Below, one piece after another: positions 52,638 through 61,350 of a stretch of 64,000 bases of DNA. The position numbers and the translations under genes were made by a program. The notes under the pieces are model-generated. The model was given only the letters and a program-made list of their open reading frames with translations, was not told the origin of the DNA and ran no database searches. Numbering within the stretch: the stretch's first letter is position 1; each line of letters starts with the position of its first letter. Source of the stretch: Bermanella sp. WJH001 (GTDB taxonomy: Bacteria > Pseudomonadota > Gammaproteobacteria > Pseudomonadales > Oceanobacteraceae); the NCBI RefSeq assembly GCF_030070105.1, contig NZ_JASJOO010000005.1, positions 1 through 64,000 of the forward strand, written 5' to 3'.

Positions 52638-53117
52638 TTAACGAGACTTTTTGCGGATATAAAGGGTTTTGATTGCTTTTGCGACCAGTTTGCCATCTTC
52701 ACCCACGACTTCCACTTCAAATTCAGGCAGGTATTTATTGCCATCAGCGGTTTTGCGTTTGATATCCTCGATTTGAGCGGTCGTGACCTCAAAATGTGCG
52801 GTAACAGTGCCCGTTCCAGGGCTGATAAACTCGATATGGGCCGCTTTATCCCAAACAATGTAGTCTTTGCCCAGCTGATTCATGATCAATAACATATGAA
52901 ATGGGTCGACCATGGAATAAAGGCTGCCGCCAAAATGTGTTCCAACATAATTGCGGTTATACCAACGCAGCGGCATAACAACGGTTGCGCTAGTGAAGTC
53001 ATCAGCGAGGTGTTTGATTTTGACACCCGCACCACGATAAGGGCCATACCAGTTCATGACGTGGCGTAATACTGGGGGGCGATTAAAGAATTGAGTCAAT
53101 CGGTTTTTCATGGCCAT
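52638..53117 (-). CDS. DUF4442 (PaaI-thioesterase-like hot-dog) protein
   Basis: 159 residues from the ATG at 53117; the longer frame from 53234 lies mostly inside the next gene. The hot-dog fold signature is present: YRGAGVKIKHLADDF, NYVGTHFGGSLYSMVDPFHM with a central helix, and IEFISPGTGTVTAHFEVT. DUF4442 proteins are likely acyl-thioesterases or acyl-binding proteins. It lies 55 bp downstream of olsA on the same strand and could belong to the ornithine lipid operon, though this is inferred from position only. Confidence 0.85.
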   Translation of the reverse strand: MAMKNRLTQFFNRPPVLRHVMNWYGPYRGAGVKIKHLADDFTSATVVMPLRWYNRNYVGTHFGGSLYSMVDPFHMLLIMNQLGKDYIVWDKAAHIEFISPGTGTVTAHFEVTTAQIEDIKRKTADGNKYLPEFEVEVVGEDGKLVAKAIKTLYIRKKSR

Positions 53118-53172
53118 CTTCTTATTGTAGACGCAAAAGATGGCGCATTCTAACCACTGACTAGGCCTGACG

Positions 53173-53985
53173 CTAGGATTGAATCTGTTGGTGCCCGCAA
53201 GTAACGCCTTCGCGCGCATTATTTTGCGGTGCATAAGGTTGCTTTAATGCTTGAGCGATCGATTGCTGGCTGACATTTGCCATTTGTTTTCGATCTAACT
53301 CAGTGGGGTCTAATGCGGGTAAAAAATGAACATGAGCGTAGGTTTTACGCTCAAATAGCAACTTCATTATGCTCATGAAAATACCATCATCCCCAATAAA
53401 TGGCGTGGCTGCACTGATGGTTTTGTGGTGATTCCAATAACGAACGGCCACCGGTTGCACTAAGCATTTTTCACGTATTGCCACCTCAAACATCATTGGG
53501 CGAAAGGGCAAAACGCCTTCACCTGTGGTGGTGGTGCCTTCTGGAAAAATCACTAAATTATCCCCTTCGCGGATATGGCGCTGCGCATTAGGAAGTGAGC
53601 GATATACCTGAAATTTATTTTCACGGCGAATAAATACTGTGCCTAATAGTTGTGCCAGCAAGCCAATGATTGGCCAGTTTTTTACTTCTGATTTGGCGAT
53701 AAATCGCAGCTTAGGCGCTGGCATAAAAAGTAAGGCATCAAGCCATGAAATGTGGTTAGCCATGAGCATTTTGGCATCAGGATTAGGCGCACCAACATAA
53801 TGAATTTCGACGTTAAAACAGCGCAGTAAAATCGAACACAATCGGCGCTGGCAAACCTCAATAAGTGCTTTGCGTTTACTTTCGTTGTTGATGACCAAGT
53901 ACAAAAGTATGGCACTGATGATCATGGTAACTAATGTGATAAAACCTATCAGTGCCCTGATGGGGGCGGTTAAAATGGTCAACAT
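53173..53985 (-). CDS. olsA: Lyso-ornithine lipid O-acyltransferase OlsA (PlsC family)
   Basis: 270 residues from the ATG at 53985 (AAGGA seven bases upstream); the frame opens at 54003. Two hydrophobic helices lie near the N-terminus. Motif I is ANHISWLDALL (H-x4-D), motif II VFIRRENKFQVY, motif III IFPEGTTTTGEGVLPFRPM and motif IV VQPVAVRYW. By itself it reads as a PlsC-type lysophosphatidate acyltransferase. Its position 28 bp after olsB makes OlsA, the second step of ornithine lipid synthesis, the likely role; glycerophospholipid activity remains possible. Confidence 0.85.
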   Translation of the reverse strand: MLTILTAPIRALIGFITLVTMIISAILLYLVINNESKRKALIEVCQRRLCSILLRCFNVEIHYVGAPNPDAKMLMANHISWLDALLFMPAPKLRFIAKSEVKNWPIIGLLAQLLGTVFIRRENKFQVYRSLPNAQRHIREGDNLVIFPEGTTTTGEGVLPFRPMMFEVAIREKCLVQPVAVRYWNHHKTISAATPFIGDDGIFMSIMKLLFERKTYAHVHFLPALDPTELDRKQMANVSQQSIAQALKQPYAPQNNAREGVTCGHQQIQS

Positions 53986-54013
53986 ACGAAGTCCTTTTGA
54001 CAATAAATGGTTG

Positions 54014-54769
54014 CTACGCCGCGCGTAAAAAATGTTTCATGTAGCGCATATTGATGTTGTCTTTTGTTAGTAATACCACCACATCAGCCACATTAAATTC
54101 TTTGTCCCAGTGTGCTTCGCCACATACCTTACAGCCCATGCGCAAATATGCCTTAAGCAAAGGTGGTACTAACGATTTGCCATCAATATTGCTTTGCAAA
54201 TGTGGAAGAGGGTGTTTGGGGCTGACCCGTAAATTCTCAGTTGTGAAATGCTTGGTTCTTAGATAATCAATAACGGCTAGGGTTTGACGACTGCCGTTCG
54301 CAAATGGAATGCTGGCGCAGCCAATCAGACAGTCAATATTGTTGTTTATCATAAACTGACCAATCTGCCCCCAAAGCAACGCAATGGCTGATCCACTTCG
54401 GTGATCATCACTGACACACGTCCGGCCAATTTCCATGTAACGCTTTTTGTGATCAATGACATTCGTTAAATCAAACTCACCTGCTGTATAAAAACCGTGG
54501 TGCTTTTTGGCGATATCACAGGTAATGATCCGGCTGTAGGCCACTATGCGCTGACTATTGGATTCTTTAACAATCAGGTGGTGGCAAGCATCGTCAAACT
54601 TATCGCGGTCAATGCCATGTGTTTGAGCGTTAAGCTGGGTATTGAATTCGCTGGTAAATACTTGATGGCGCAATTTAAACGCTTGCTGTATTTCAGTGCT
54701 GTCTTGTGTGATGTAGGCGACTAAATTTGAGGCTTGTGGTTGATGTTGTAATTGAGCGGCTTGATTCAT
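54014..54769 (-). CDS. olsB: Ornithine N-acyltransferase OlsB (GNAT-like)
   Basis: 251 residues of the acyl-ACP-dependent N-acyltransferase group: KLRHQVFTSEFN, DACHHLIVKE, RIVAYSRIITCD, YMEIGRTCVSDDHRSGSAI (the acyl-binding region) and IGCASIPFANGS, ending with LLKAYLRMGCKVCGEAHWD. OlsB adds a 3-hydroxyacyl chain to ornithine, giving lyso-ornithine lipid at the inner membrane. The neighbouring olsA completes it. Ornithine lipids replace phospholipids under phosphate limitation, but no clear Pho box was seen upstream. The GNAT assignment is firm; the substrate is inferred from the pair. Confidence 0.88.
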   Translation of the reverse strand: MNQAAQLQHQPQASNLVAYITQDSTEIQQAFKLRHQVFTSEFNTQLNAQTHGIDRDKFDDACHHLIVKESNSQRIVAYSRIITCDIAKKHHGFYTAGEFDLTNVIDHKKRYMEIGRTCVSDDHRSGSAIALLWGQIGQFMINNNIDCLIGCASIPFANGSRQTLAVIDYLRTKHFTTENLRVSPKHPLPHLQSNIDGKSLVPPLLKAYLRMGCKVCGEAHWDKEFNVADVVVLLTKDNINMRYMKHFLRAA

Positions 54770-54913
54770 GGGGCTCTCCTTACGTGTTTAGTGAACGTTA
54801 AGGGGATCAAATGACAATTAAGTGACAGCGATTTTACGGTTTGATGACGACCATATTGATAGATTTGAACTAGGCTTTGTATGTGAGTTGCTTGAACAAG
54901 ATAAGGTGGGAAG

Positions 54914-55564
54914 ATGGTTAGTCGAGCAAGGCAGTCTAGGGTTGTGATATTGGTTATGGCGCTTTGTTTTATGCAAAGTTCTGCTGGATTTAATCTTGTG
55001 CCGACTCAGCCCAGCAATACCGATATTGTGAAGATTTTTGATACCCAGCTTGGGCAAAAGTTATTGTTTCATAAGCCTTTCGATTTACCCATTGAGGTTG
55101 AGCGAACTCATAAATCTTTGATTAATCAAATAGAGCCTTGGGTAAAGCTGGGTTTAATTACCAAAGAAAAAACCCGTTTTTTAGCTGAAAAAATTATGTA
55201 CGGCGAACTTAGAGAAGTGAGTGTCGGTGGCTTTAAATACCGTTATAACCAAGATAGTCCGCTGGTGGGTGAAAAAGGAATTTTTTATGGCCGCCCTAGT
55301 GTGCAAGAGGTTTTTTCTGTGAGCCAAGTCAACGATATAGCGGGTGAGTTTTTTTGTGAGGTCTACCTATCATGGCATGTGAACGATGTGCCAGACTGGG
55401 TGGCCAAAGTGGATATTAAACAGCGTGAAAATCGTCTATTACGCAGAGCATTGGAAAGCCATAAGCGACCTTTTGAAAAGCGGCTGCAGTTAATATTGAT
55501 ATCGGATGAGTGGCAGCTTTGGCAAGGTAGAGAGGGGCAAAAATCCCCTCAATCCTTGTTTTAA
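54914..55564 (+). CDS. Hypothetical exported protein
   Basis: 216 residues. A basic start and hydrophobic segment (VSRARQSRVVILVMALCFMQ) form a signal peptide or anchor. The mature part is mixed alpha/beta, with a SVGGFKYRYNQDSPLVGEKG region, no cysteine pattern beyond one pair, and no known family. GTG- and ATG-starting forms both occur near 54914; AAGGTGGGAAG lies before the ATG used. It is divergent from olsB and convergent with the FabG-like gene (4 bp between ends), so it is probably monocistronic. The location suggests the periplasm. Confidence 0.6.
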   Translation: MVSRARQSRVVILVMALCFMQSSAGFNLVPTQPSNTDIVKIFDTQLGQKLLFHKPFDLPIEVERTHKSLINQIEPWVKLGLITKEKTRFLAEKIMYGELREVSVGGFKYRYNQDSPLVGEKGIFYGRPSVQEVFSVSQVNDIAGEFFCEVYLSWHVNDVPDWVAKVDIKQRENRLLRRALESHKRPFEKRLQLILISDEWQLWQGREGQKSPQSLF

Positions 55565-55567
55565 GTA

Positions 55568-56893
55568 TTAAGCACCAATTAAAGATTGGCCACACACTCG
55601 CAGTATTTGCCCGTTCAATCCGCCACTGCCAGGTTGTGCAAATAAAGCCACACCTTGAGCCACATCTTGAGGTTGACCCCCTTGGGAGAGTGAATTCATA
55701 CGGCGTCCTAACTCACGGGTCATGAATGGAATTTGCTCGGTCATTTGGGTTTCGATAAAACCAGGGGCTATGGCATTAATGGTTTTATGGGTATTCGCCC
55801 ATAATTTTGCTTGCTGGCGAACATAACCAACCACACCAGATTTAGAGGCACTGTAGTTAGTTTGCCCCACATTGCCTGCAATGCCGCTGATTGAGCTGAT
55901 GCAGATAACACGGGCATCATCACTCAGTTGATTTTGTTCATCTAAAGCTGATGTGATCGACATGGGAGCGGCCAGATTAATATTGATGGCCATGTCCCAA
56001 AAATGATCGGGCATACGTGCCAGTGTTTTATCTCGGGTGACACCGGCATTGTGCACAACAATATCCAGTGTTTTGCCAGCCAGTGCCTTAATAATACTTT
56101 CAATTGCTTCTGGGGAGGTGATGTCTGTTGCGACTGCAATACCGTTCAGAGGCGCTAACGTCGCTTCAAGAGCATCTTTGGCGGGTGGGATATCCAAACC
56201 AATTACCGTGGCACCTTCTTGAGATAAGGCCTGGGCGATGGATGCTCCAATACCCTGAGCCGCTCCTGTGACAAGTGCTAATTTGCCTTCAAGGGCTTTT
56301 TCCCATTTGAGGCTATTAGGGGCCGTTGTCGCATTATTAACATACAGAGGCTGGCCACTGATATAAGCGCCGCGATGGCTTAATAAAAAGTTCACAGGGG
56401 TGGCAATTGACTGGTTAACAGCTTGGCAATAAATAACATTAACCATAATGGCTTTTCGGCCAAACTCTTTACCCAATGAGCGAGTAAAACCATTTAATGC
56501 TTCCATGACACTGGCTTGTTCAATCCCGTCGCAATTTGCAGGGTTAAGACCAAGAATGACCATGTGGCATGATGGATTAAGTTGTTTGCTGATCTTTGAA
56601 AAAAAGACTTTGAGTTGGCTTAAGTCAGCGGTTTTGCTAAACGCCGTTGCATCAAATAAAACTGAGTGATAGCGACTATCTTGGTCTTCTTTGAAAACGT
56701 CAAATGGTGTATTAGTTTGCTCTAAAACCACTGATAACTCAGTGCTTGGATTATCTGCTAGTAAAACCTTACCCACTACCCAAGGGCTGCCACCTTGGTA
56801 ACGTTGCAATTTAATCGGTGGCTTAACGCCCATTGCGCCCAGAAGGCTCTGACCGACTTTAGAATAAAACAAACTTTCAAAAATTTTGCTCAT
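55568..56893 (-). CDS. 3-oxoacyl-ACP reductase-like SDR, high-molecular-weight FabG type
   Basis: 441 residues. A variable N-terminal half (about 1-205) of lesser similarity precedes a standard SDR domain with TGAAQGIGASIAQAL, NAGVTRDKTLARM and the active YSASKSGVVGYV (Tyr-x3-Lys). The C-terminus has APGFIETQMTEQIP and GQILRVCGQSLIGA. This double-domain layout matches the FabG4-like reductases, which use NAD(P)H to reduce 3-oxoacyl chains. The N-terminal part resembles a degenerate Rossmann unit without a recognised GxxxGxG. The role could be in fatty-acid or polyhydroxyalkanoate metabolism, not specified by neighbours. Confidence 0.88.
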   Translation of the reverse strand: MSKIFESLFYSKVGQSLLGAMGVKPPIKLQRYQGGSPWVVGKVLLADNPSTELSVVLEQTNTPFDVFKEDQDSRYHSVLFDATAFSKTADLSQLKVFFSKISKQLNPSCHMVILGLNPANCDGIEQASVMEALNGFTRSLGKEFGRKAIMVNVIYCQAVNQSIATPVNFLLSHRGAYISGQPLYVNNATTAPNSLKWEKALEGKLALVTGAAQGIGASIAQALSQEGATVIGLDIPPAKDALEATLAPLNGIAVATDITSPEAIESIIKALAGKTLDIVVHNAGVTRDKTLARMPDHFWDMAININLAAPMSITSALDEQNQLSDDARVICISSISGIAGNVGQTNYSASKSGVVGYVRQQAKLWANTHKTINAIAPGFIETQMTEQIPFMTRELGRRMNSLSQGGQPQDVAQGVALFAQPGSGGLNGQILRVCGQSLIGA

Positions 56894-56970
56894 GGATACT
56901 TAACTTATACTTATTGTGAGGCGCACATTGTAAAGCAAATACCCATTAAAAAAAGCGTCATACCGGCTAG

Positions 56971-57369
56971 CTAGATATATGCCCAACTCAAGGTCAGATT
57001 CGTTAGCGCTAATACGAGAATACACATAAAGGTGATAACCATTCCCCAGTAACGCCCAAAGTGGGTTGCACCTTTACTTTTTTTGAATCCCCAAGCGTGC
57101 ATTAGACGAGCCATAATAAAAGTAAATCCTATCCCGTGCAGTAGCATATTTGGGGCCCCATTAAGCTCAGCAAGCCCTAGCAGTATCAGTGTAATAGGGA
57201 TGTATTCGGTGGCGTTTGCGTGGATTCGACCTGAAATAAGGATATCGGGATGGGCATGGCCCAAACCGGATTTATGGTGTTGACGTTGTTGAATGACACC
57301 ATAAGCAAGGTAAAGCAATAAAAAGCCCAGCAATGCGCCATATGTGGCTGTAATTGGCAGTAAAGGCAT
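56971..57369 (-). CDS. MAPEG family membrane protein
   Basis: 132 residues with four membrane helices, beginning LPITATYGALLGFLLLYLAYG, then HPDILISGRIHANATEYIPI with the family's conserved R-x-x-x-N-x-x-E region, and HGIGFTFIMARLMHAWGF. MAPEG proteins are membrane glutathione-related enzymes in eukaryotes; bacterial members like this one have unknown, possibly glutathione-linked, activity. It lies upstream of the FabG-like gene on the same strand, 77 bp apart, and may be co-transcribed. Confidence 0.9.
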   Translation of the reverse strand: MPLLPITATYGALLGFLLLYLAYGVIQQRQHHKSGLGHAHPDILISGRIHANATEYIPITLILLGLAELNGAPNMLLHGIGFTFIMARLMHAWGFKKSKGATHFGRYWGMVITFMCILVLALTNLTLSWAYI

Positions 57370-57493
57370 AACGGTCTCACATGGATTTTAAGTCACACAC
57401 TAGGGCTATCAAGTGGCACTGTCAATGGTTCAAAAATGGCTAGGAGCAAGACTATTAGCTATACCTAAAGGATAGGGTTTTTAGGTGTGAATC

Positions 57494-60259
57494 GTGTCTT
57501 GGTTTGAGTATTTATTGGTTTTTAGGTTGATTTTGTTGGGGTTCTTAGCCTTGGGTATCACTCTTAGCTGCCGCAAAATGGTGGCATCATTGGGTGTGCC
57601 AGTGGTGGGGCTGATATTTGTGGTGCTCGCTTTGCTATGTGTGATTCAAGGGGTTCAAATATTTGGTCACTTTAACCGTGTTAATTTATTTTTAGAAATC
57701 GCCGAATATGCATTTTCTGTGGTTTGGTTGTTAATTTTTTGTGCCATTGGTTGGGGCCTTTGGCAGATGATCCGGAGGGAACAAACCTATCAAAAAACAG
57801 ATCAGCGAGAGCAATGGCTTAAGCAAGTTTATAATAATATGTCTGCTGCGATTTATGTGGTGCAGGATGGTCAGTTAATTTATTGCAACCAAGCCTTCAA
57901 GTCCATACAAACTAAATTCCATAGTGAAAATCCTTTTGAGCATGTTGATAAGGGCCAACAAGATGTTTGGCTGCAAAGCGACAGTGGTGAACGGTTTGTG
58001 TATTGGGTTGATAAGTGCTCCCTTGAAAACACACAAGGTCAGGCATTTATTGTTACCGACATTACATCAGTAAGGTTTCAAGGAAGCTTCATTCAAAAAG
58101 TTGCGAAAGACCTTAATTCTCAAAATAAATCCACAATGAAAAGTATCTTAGAATTGATACATGAACTACTGCCTTCATCAATTTTATATGTGGGTGAATA
58201 CAATGCAGATTCTGACAGTTATCGATACATCACCCATCAAGGCGAAAACGATGGATTCATTTACACAGACTTAAAATTGCATGAGGAAAAATTTCATGTA
58301 AATGAATGGAGCTGGTTTGATGTTAATAACATTAACCAAGAACGAGTTCCCAATTTTGTACTCAATTCTGCGTCGCGTTATTACGGCGGAATTGTATTAA
58401 GAGATGATTTGAATGCCCCCTTAGGGGTGATATTGGTACTTAAGATTTGTGAAGATAGAGTGAGTGATCTGTTACTGGATTTCCTATCCATATTTAGTAT
58501 CCGAGTGCGATCTGAATTATCCCATAGGCAGGATAAACGCCGCATTGAACAAAGCAGTAATCGATATAGAGCCTTTATTGAAAGTAGCAATGAAGCGATT
58601 GCCGATATTATTATTCAACCCTCTATTCATGTGGATGATAGCGTGAAAGAGCAGTGGTCGAATATTAAAAAAAATGCAAAATTAAAAGAAGTAAATCCTG
58701 CATTTATGTCTTTGTTTGGTTTTAATTCAGAGCCAACTACATCAGACTTTCTTGCTATCAAAAGCCTAAAGCATTTGATTCATTATGTGATTGAAAGTGG
58801 TTATAGCAGCGAAGTGATAGAGGTTGCCCACGAAGGCTCAAGTGCAGATATTCGCTGGCTGAGTTGCACGGTAATGGCGGACGTAGAGGAAAGGCGATTA
58901 CATCGAGTTTGGATTATCTTGCGAGATATTACCGATAGCAAGCATCACATACAGCGTCTTGAGCATCAAAATAGACATGACACTTTAACGGGCTTAGCCA
59001 ATCGAATTGCTCTGCGAGAATACCTTGATGAAAAAATAGAACAGGCGAATCAGTTTGGTTTTAAAGCGGCCCTTATGCTAATTGATTTAGATCGATTTAA
59101 AGAAATAAATGATGCATTAGGTCACCACTATGGAGACGTATTACTTAAAAAAATTGAACCAAGATTGCGAGGAATTATTAGCGAAAAACGAGCATTCTTT
59201 GCTCGCTTAGGTGGGGATGAATTTGCGGTAGTGATCCCCTCAATCGAAAGTTATGAAGAAATCAATGATACCGCTTTTAATATTGTTAATAAGTTACGTG
59301 AGCCTTTTGACCTTGGACAGTTAAACGTTGAAATAGGATGCAGTATCGGATTGGCTTTTTACCCCGATGATGGAAAAGAAGCAAGTACGTTAATGCGTTG
59401 TGCGGATGTGGCCATGTATAAGGCAAAAAAAGAGCCGTCGCGCGTACTCAATTATCGTAGCGAAATGGATGAGAGCAGCCCGAGGCGTTTAGCGTTAATG
59501 GCGGATATGAATAAAGGGCTTCGTGAAAATGAATTCTTCCTAGTGTATCAACCAAAATTAAATTTAGATAATAATGAGATTCATGCTGCTGAGGCGTTAT
59601 TGCGCTGGCAGCATAGAGAATTGGGTTTAATTAGCCCGAGTGAATTTATTCCTTTAGCTGAAATGAGTGAAGTGATCATTGATATGACCCATTGGGTTGT
59701 TGAACAAGCTTTAATTCAAATAAAGTCATGGATCGAAAAAGGGTTATACATTAAGACGTCTGTGAATGTATCAACTCGTAACTTACTGAATGATGATTTA
59801 CCTGGGTTTATTCAGAAAAAATTAGATGAATATCAAGTACCGTCACACTTACTAGAAATTGAAATAACTGAAAGCGCATTAATGGTCGACCCCGAACGAG
59901 CACTAAATACCTTGAAAATCATCAGTGATATGGGGGTGGGGATATCGGTTGATGATTTTGGTACTGGGTATTCATCGTTTATATATTTACGGCAATTACC
60001 CATCAATACGTTAAAAATTGATATTATGTTTGTGCGAAATATGTGTGCGAATTCACAGGATGAAATTATCGTTCATTCAATTATTAATCTTGCACATAAT
60101 CTGTCTTTAACGGTTGTTGCAGAAGGCGCTGAAGATTTAGACACTATTGAGCGCTTAACATTGATGCAATGTAATATGGCTCAAGGTTATTTTGTGAGTA
60201 AGCCGACTTTGCCCGAGGAGTTTGAGCAATTATTAGCAACGTGGGGTAAAAGCGAATAG
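57494..60259 (+). CDS. Membrane GGDEF-EAL protein with PAS-like input
   Basis: 921 residues. An N-terminal membrane region of three helices (about 5-100) is followed by one or two PAS-like domains (a YIVVQ-type segment near 120, another near 360-480). The GGDEF domain has DTLTGLANRIALREYL, LIDLDRFKEINDALGHHYG and ARLGGDEFAVVIPS, with no RxxD site. The EAL domain has AAEALLRWQHRELGLISPSEFIP, EITESALMVD, SVDDFGTGYSS and VAEGAEDLD, all with conserved residues. Both catalytic motifs look intact, so it could make or degrade c-di-GMP, the EAL likely dominant. The start is a GTG. Confidence 0.92.
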   Translation: MSWFEYLLVFRLILLGFLALGITLSCRKMVASLGVPVVGLIFVVLALLCVIQGVQIFGHFNRVNLFLEIAEYAFSVVWLLIFCAIGWGLWQMIRREQTYQKTDQREQWLKQVYNNMSAAIYVVQDGQLIYCNQAFKSIQTKFHSENPFEHVDKGQQDVWLQSDSGERFVYWVDKCSLENTQGQAFIVTDITSVRFQGSFIQKVAKDLNSQNKSTMKSILELIHELLPSSILYVGEYNADSDSYRYITHQGENDGFIYTDLKLHEEKFHVNEWSWFDVNNINQERVPNFVLNSASRYYGGIVLRDDLNAPLGVILVLKICEDRVSDLLLDFLSIFSIRVRSELSHRQDKRRIEQSSNRYRAFIESSNEAIADIIIQPSIHVDDSVKEQWSNIKKNAKLKEVNPAFMSLFGFNSEPTTSDFLAIKSLKHLIHYVIESGYSSEVIEVAHEGSSADIRWLSCTVMADVEERRLHRVWIILRDITDSKHHIQRLEHQNRHDTLTGLANRIALREYLDEKIEQANQFGFKAALMLIDLDRFKEINDALGHHYGDVLLKKIEPRLRGIISEKRAFFARLGGDEFAVVIPSIESYEEINDTAFNIVNKLREPFDLGQLNVEIGCSIGLAFYPDDGKEASTLMRCADVAMYKAKKEPSRVLNYRSEMDESSPRRLALMADMNKGLRENEFFLVYQPKLNLDNNEIHAAEALLRWQHRELGLISPSEFIPLAEMSEVIIDMTHWVVEQALIQIKSWIEKGLYIKTSVNVSTRNLLNDDLPGFIQKKLDEYQVPSHLLEIEITESALMVDPERALNTLKIISDMGVGISVDDFGTGYSSFIYLRQLPINTLKIDIMFVRNMCANSQDEIIVHSIINLAHNLSLTVVAEGAEDLDTIERLTLMQCNMAQGYFVSKPTLPEEFEQLLATWGKSE

Positions 60260-60281
60260 TTTTATTTGCTGCTAATCATAC

Positions 60282-60317
60282 AAAAGCCCTTTATGCGCAA
60301 AGTATAGAGGGCTTTTT
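60282..60317. terminator. Bidirectional terminator between GGDEF-EAL and SirB2 genes
   Basis: AAAAGCCCT and AGGGCTTTT form a stem with extra pairs (TTTAT/ATAGA region), with A- and T-runs on the two sides. It lies 22 bp past the GGDEF-EAL stop and 20 bp past the SirB2 stop. Confidence 0.85.
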
Positions 60318-60337
60318 ATTGCGTATTGCAATGCAGC

Positions 60338-60736
60338 TTACATCAAGCTGAATAGACCAAGCGGATGGTGAGTGCGAGCGATGGTAACCATCAATAAAAC
60401 ACAGGCAATAGCCGCTGCAATATAGCCACTTTGCATAACTTGTGTGGTGCTTCTCATTGCTTTTATACCAAACCAAATATAACCCACAAGCACAATCAGT
60501 TTAACCGTAAGCCATGATTGGGCGATAGGGTATTGTGAGGTGGCAAACATTAAACAGACACCAGTGATCAGTAGAAAAGAATCTATGGTATAGGCACTGA
60601 TTCTAACCCCAAGCTTGTCCTGCCATTGCTTTTTTAGCAGTTTAGAGATTGCTCTGATTGTGAAGTACAGAATACTGATACTCACCAGTAAAAGGTGTGT
60701 GTGCTTTAAAGGGACATAAAGAGATTCTAAAGCCAT
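60338..60736 (-). CDS. SirB2-family membrane protein
   Basis: 132 residues from the ATG at 60736 (MALESLYVPLKHTHLLLVS), with four helices and the family's LKHTHL and GVCLMFATSQYPI regions; TTAGGA precedes the ATG. A TTG at 60778 in the same frame would add 14 residues and sits next to a GGAGGG in the large palindrome, so a second start is conceivable. SirB2 proteins are integral membrane proteins of unknown function. It is divergent from the TPR-like gene; the two starts are separated by a Fur-box palindrome. This suggests iron control, though only one direction may be affected. Confidence 0.85.
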   Translation of the reverse strand: MALESLYVPLKHTHLLLVSISILYFTIRAISKLLKKQWQDKLGVRISAYTIDSFLLITGVCLMFATSQYPIAQSWLTVKLIVLVGYIWFGIKAMRSTTQVMQSGYIAAAIACVLLMVTIARTHHPLGLFSLM

Positions 60737-60782
60737 GTTGCATCCTAATTTAATATTAATGTTCTTAGCGCTTGACAAATAA

Positions 60783-60831
60783 CCCTCCAGATACTTAAAT
60801 GATAATCATTATCATTTAAGTATCTGGAGGG
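60783..60831. promoter_or_regulatory. 49-bp perfect palindrome containing a Fur box
   Basis: Two 24-bp arms flank a single central C at 60807. The left arm starts CCCTCCAGATACTTAAATG and the right arm mirrors it exactly, ending AAGTATCTGGAGGG. The centre contains GATAATCATTATC (60801-60813), very close to the Fur consensus, in a longer AAATGATAATCATT... palindrome. Each arm carries GGAGGG outward: on the plus strand it is the ribosome binding site for the ATG at 60838, on the minus strand it precedes a TTG at 60778. The whole unit can fold into a 24-bp hairpin in DNA or in RNA. Confidence 0.9.
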
Positions 60832-60837
60832 TGTCAT

Positions 60838-61317
60838 ATGAAAGTCCCGCAAAATATACAGGATGTGATGAAAAATTGGGAATCTTATACGCTCTTAGCG
60901 GATAGTTTCTATCATCAGCAGCAGTATAAACAAGCGAGTAAGGTTTTTTCGAAAAGTGTCGAGATTATTGAGCCTTGGCTAGATAAAGATGAAAAAGAAT
61001 TGAATAAAGTCATGCATTTATTTGTCTTGTCTTGTCACAACACAGCTCATGCGCTGAACCAATTAGGTAAGAACAAAGAAGCGGAATATTATTATAGTCA
61101 CGCTCACTTTAGGTTATTAAGCTTAATTAGCCGACCTAAGCGTTCATCTCGTATTATGGAAAATGCCGTTTATGAGCTTAAGACCACGTTAAAACAACTG
61201 AAATACTTTTTGTTATCCATGAATAAAGATCAGCTTGCGGGCAATATACATGAGGAAAGTGTGCGTGTGCTACGCAAAAGTTATGTTGACTATGTAGAAG
61301 ATGTTTTCACGGTATAG
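60838..61317 (+). CDS. Small TPR-like, putatively iron-regulated protein (possibly DUF2753-like)
   Basis: 159 residues. TPR-like helices are visible (ESYTLLADSFYHQQQYKQAS ... VLSCHNTAHALNQLGKNKEA). The opening resembles the Vibrio DUF2753 proteins (a W-x-x-x-TLLAD start), but I hold this as tentative. There is no signal peptide, so it is cytoplasmic. GGAGGG seven bases before the ATG lies within the right arm of the 49-bp palindrome, and the Fur box centre is 30 bp upstream of the ATG, so strong iron-dependent repression is likely. A hairpin follows the stop. No enzyme motif is visible. Confidence 0.7.
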   Translation: MKVPQNIQDVMKNWESYTLLADSFYHQQQYKQASKVFSKSVEIIEPWLDKDEKELNKVMHLFVLSCHNTAHALNQLGKNKEAEYYYSHAHFRLLSLISRPKRSSRIMENAVYELKTTLKQLKYFLLSMNKDQLAGNIHEESVRVLRKSYVDYVEDVFTV

Positions 61318-61339
61318 GCAAAGGCGTACCTTTGCCTAT
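61314..61339 (+). terminator. Hairpin at the end of the Fur-box gene
   Basis: ATAGGCAAAGG and CCTTTGCCTAT form an 11-bp perfect stem with a CGTA loop that overlaps the last codons of the gene. No strong U-run follows, so it may serve as a terminator or stabiliser, possibly for the convergent gene too. Confidence 0.7.
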
Positions 61340-61350
61340 GTTGAAAGGTG

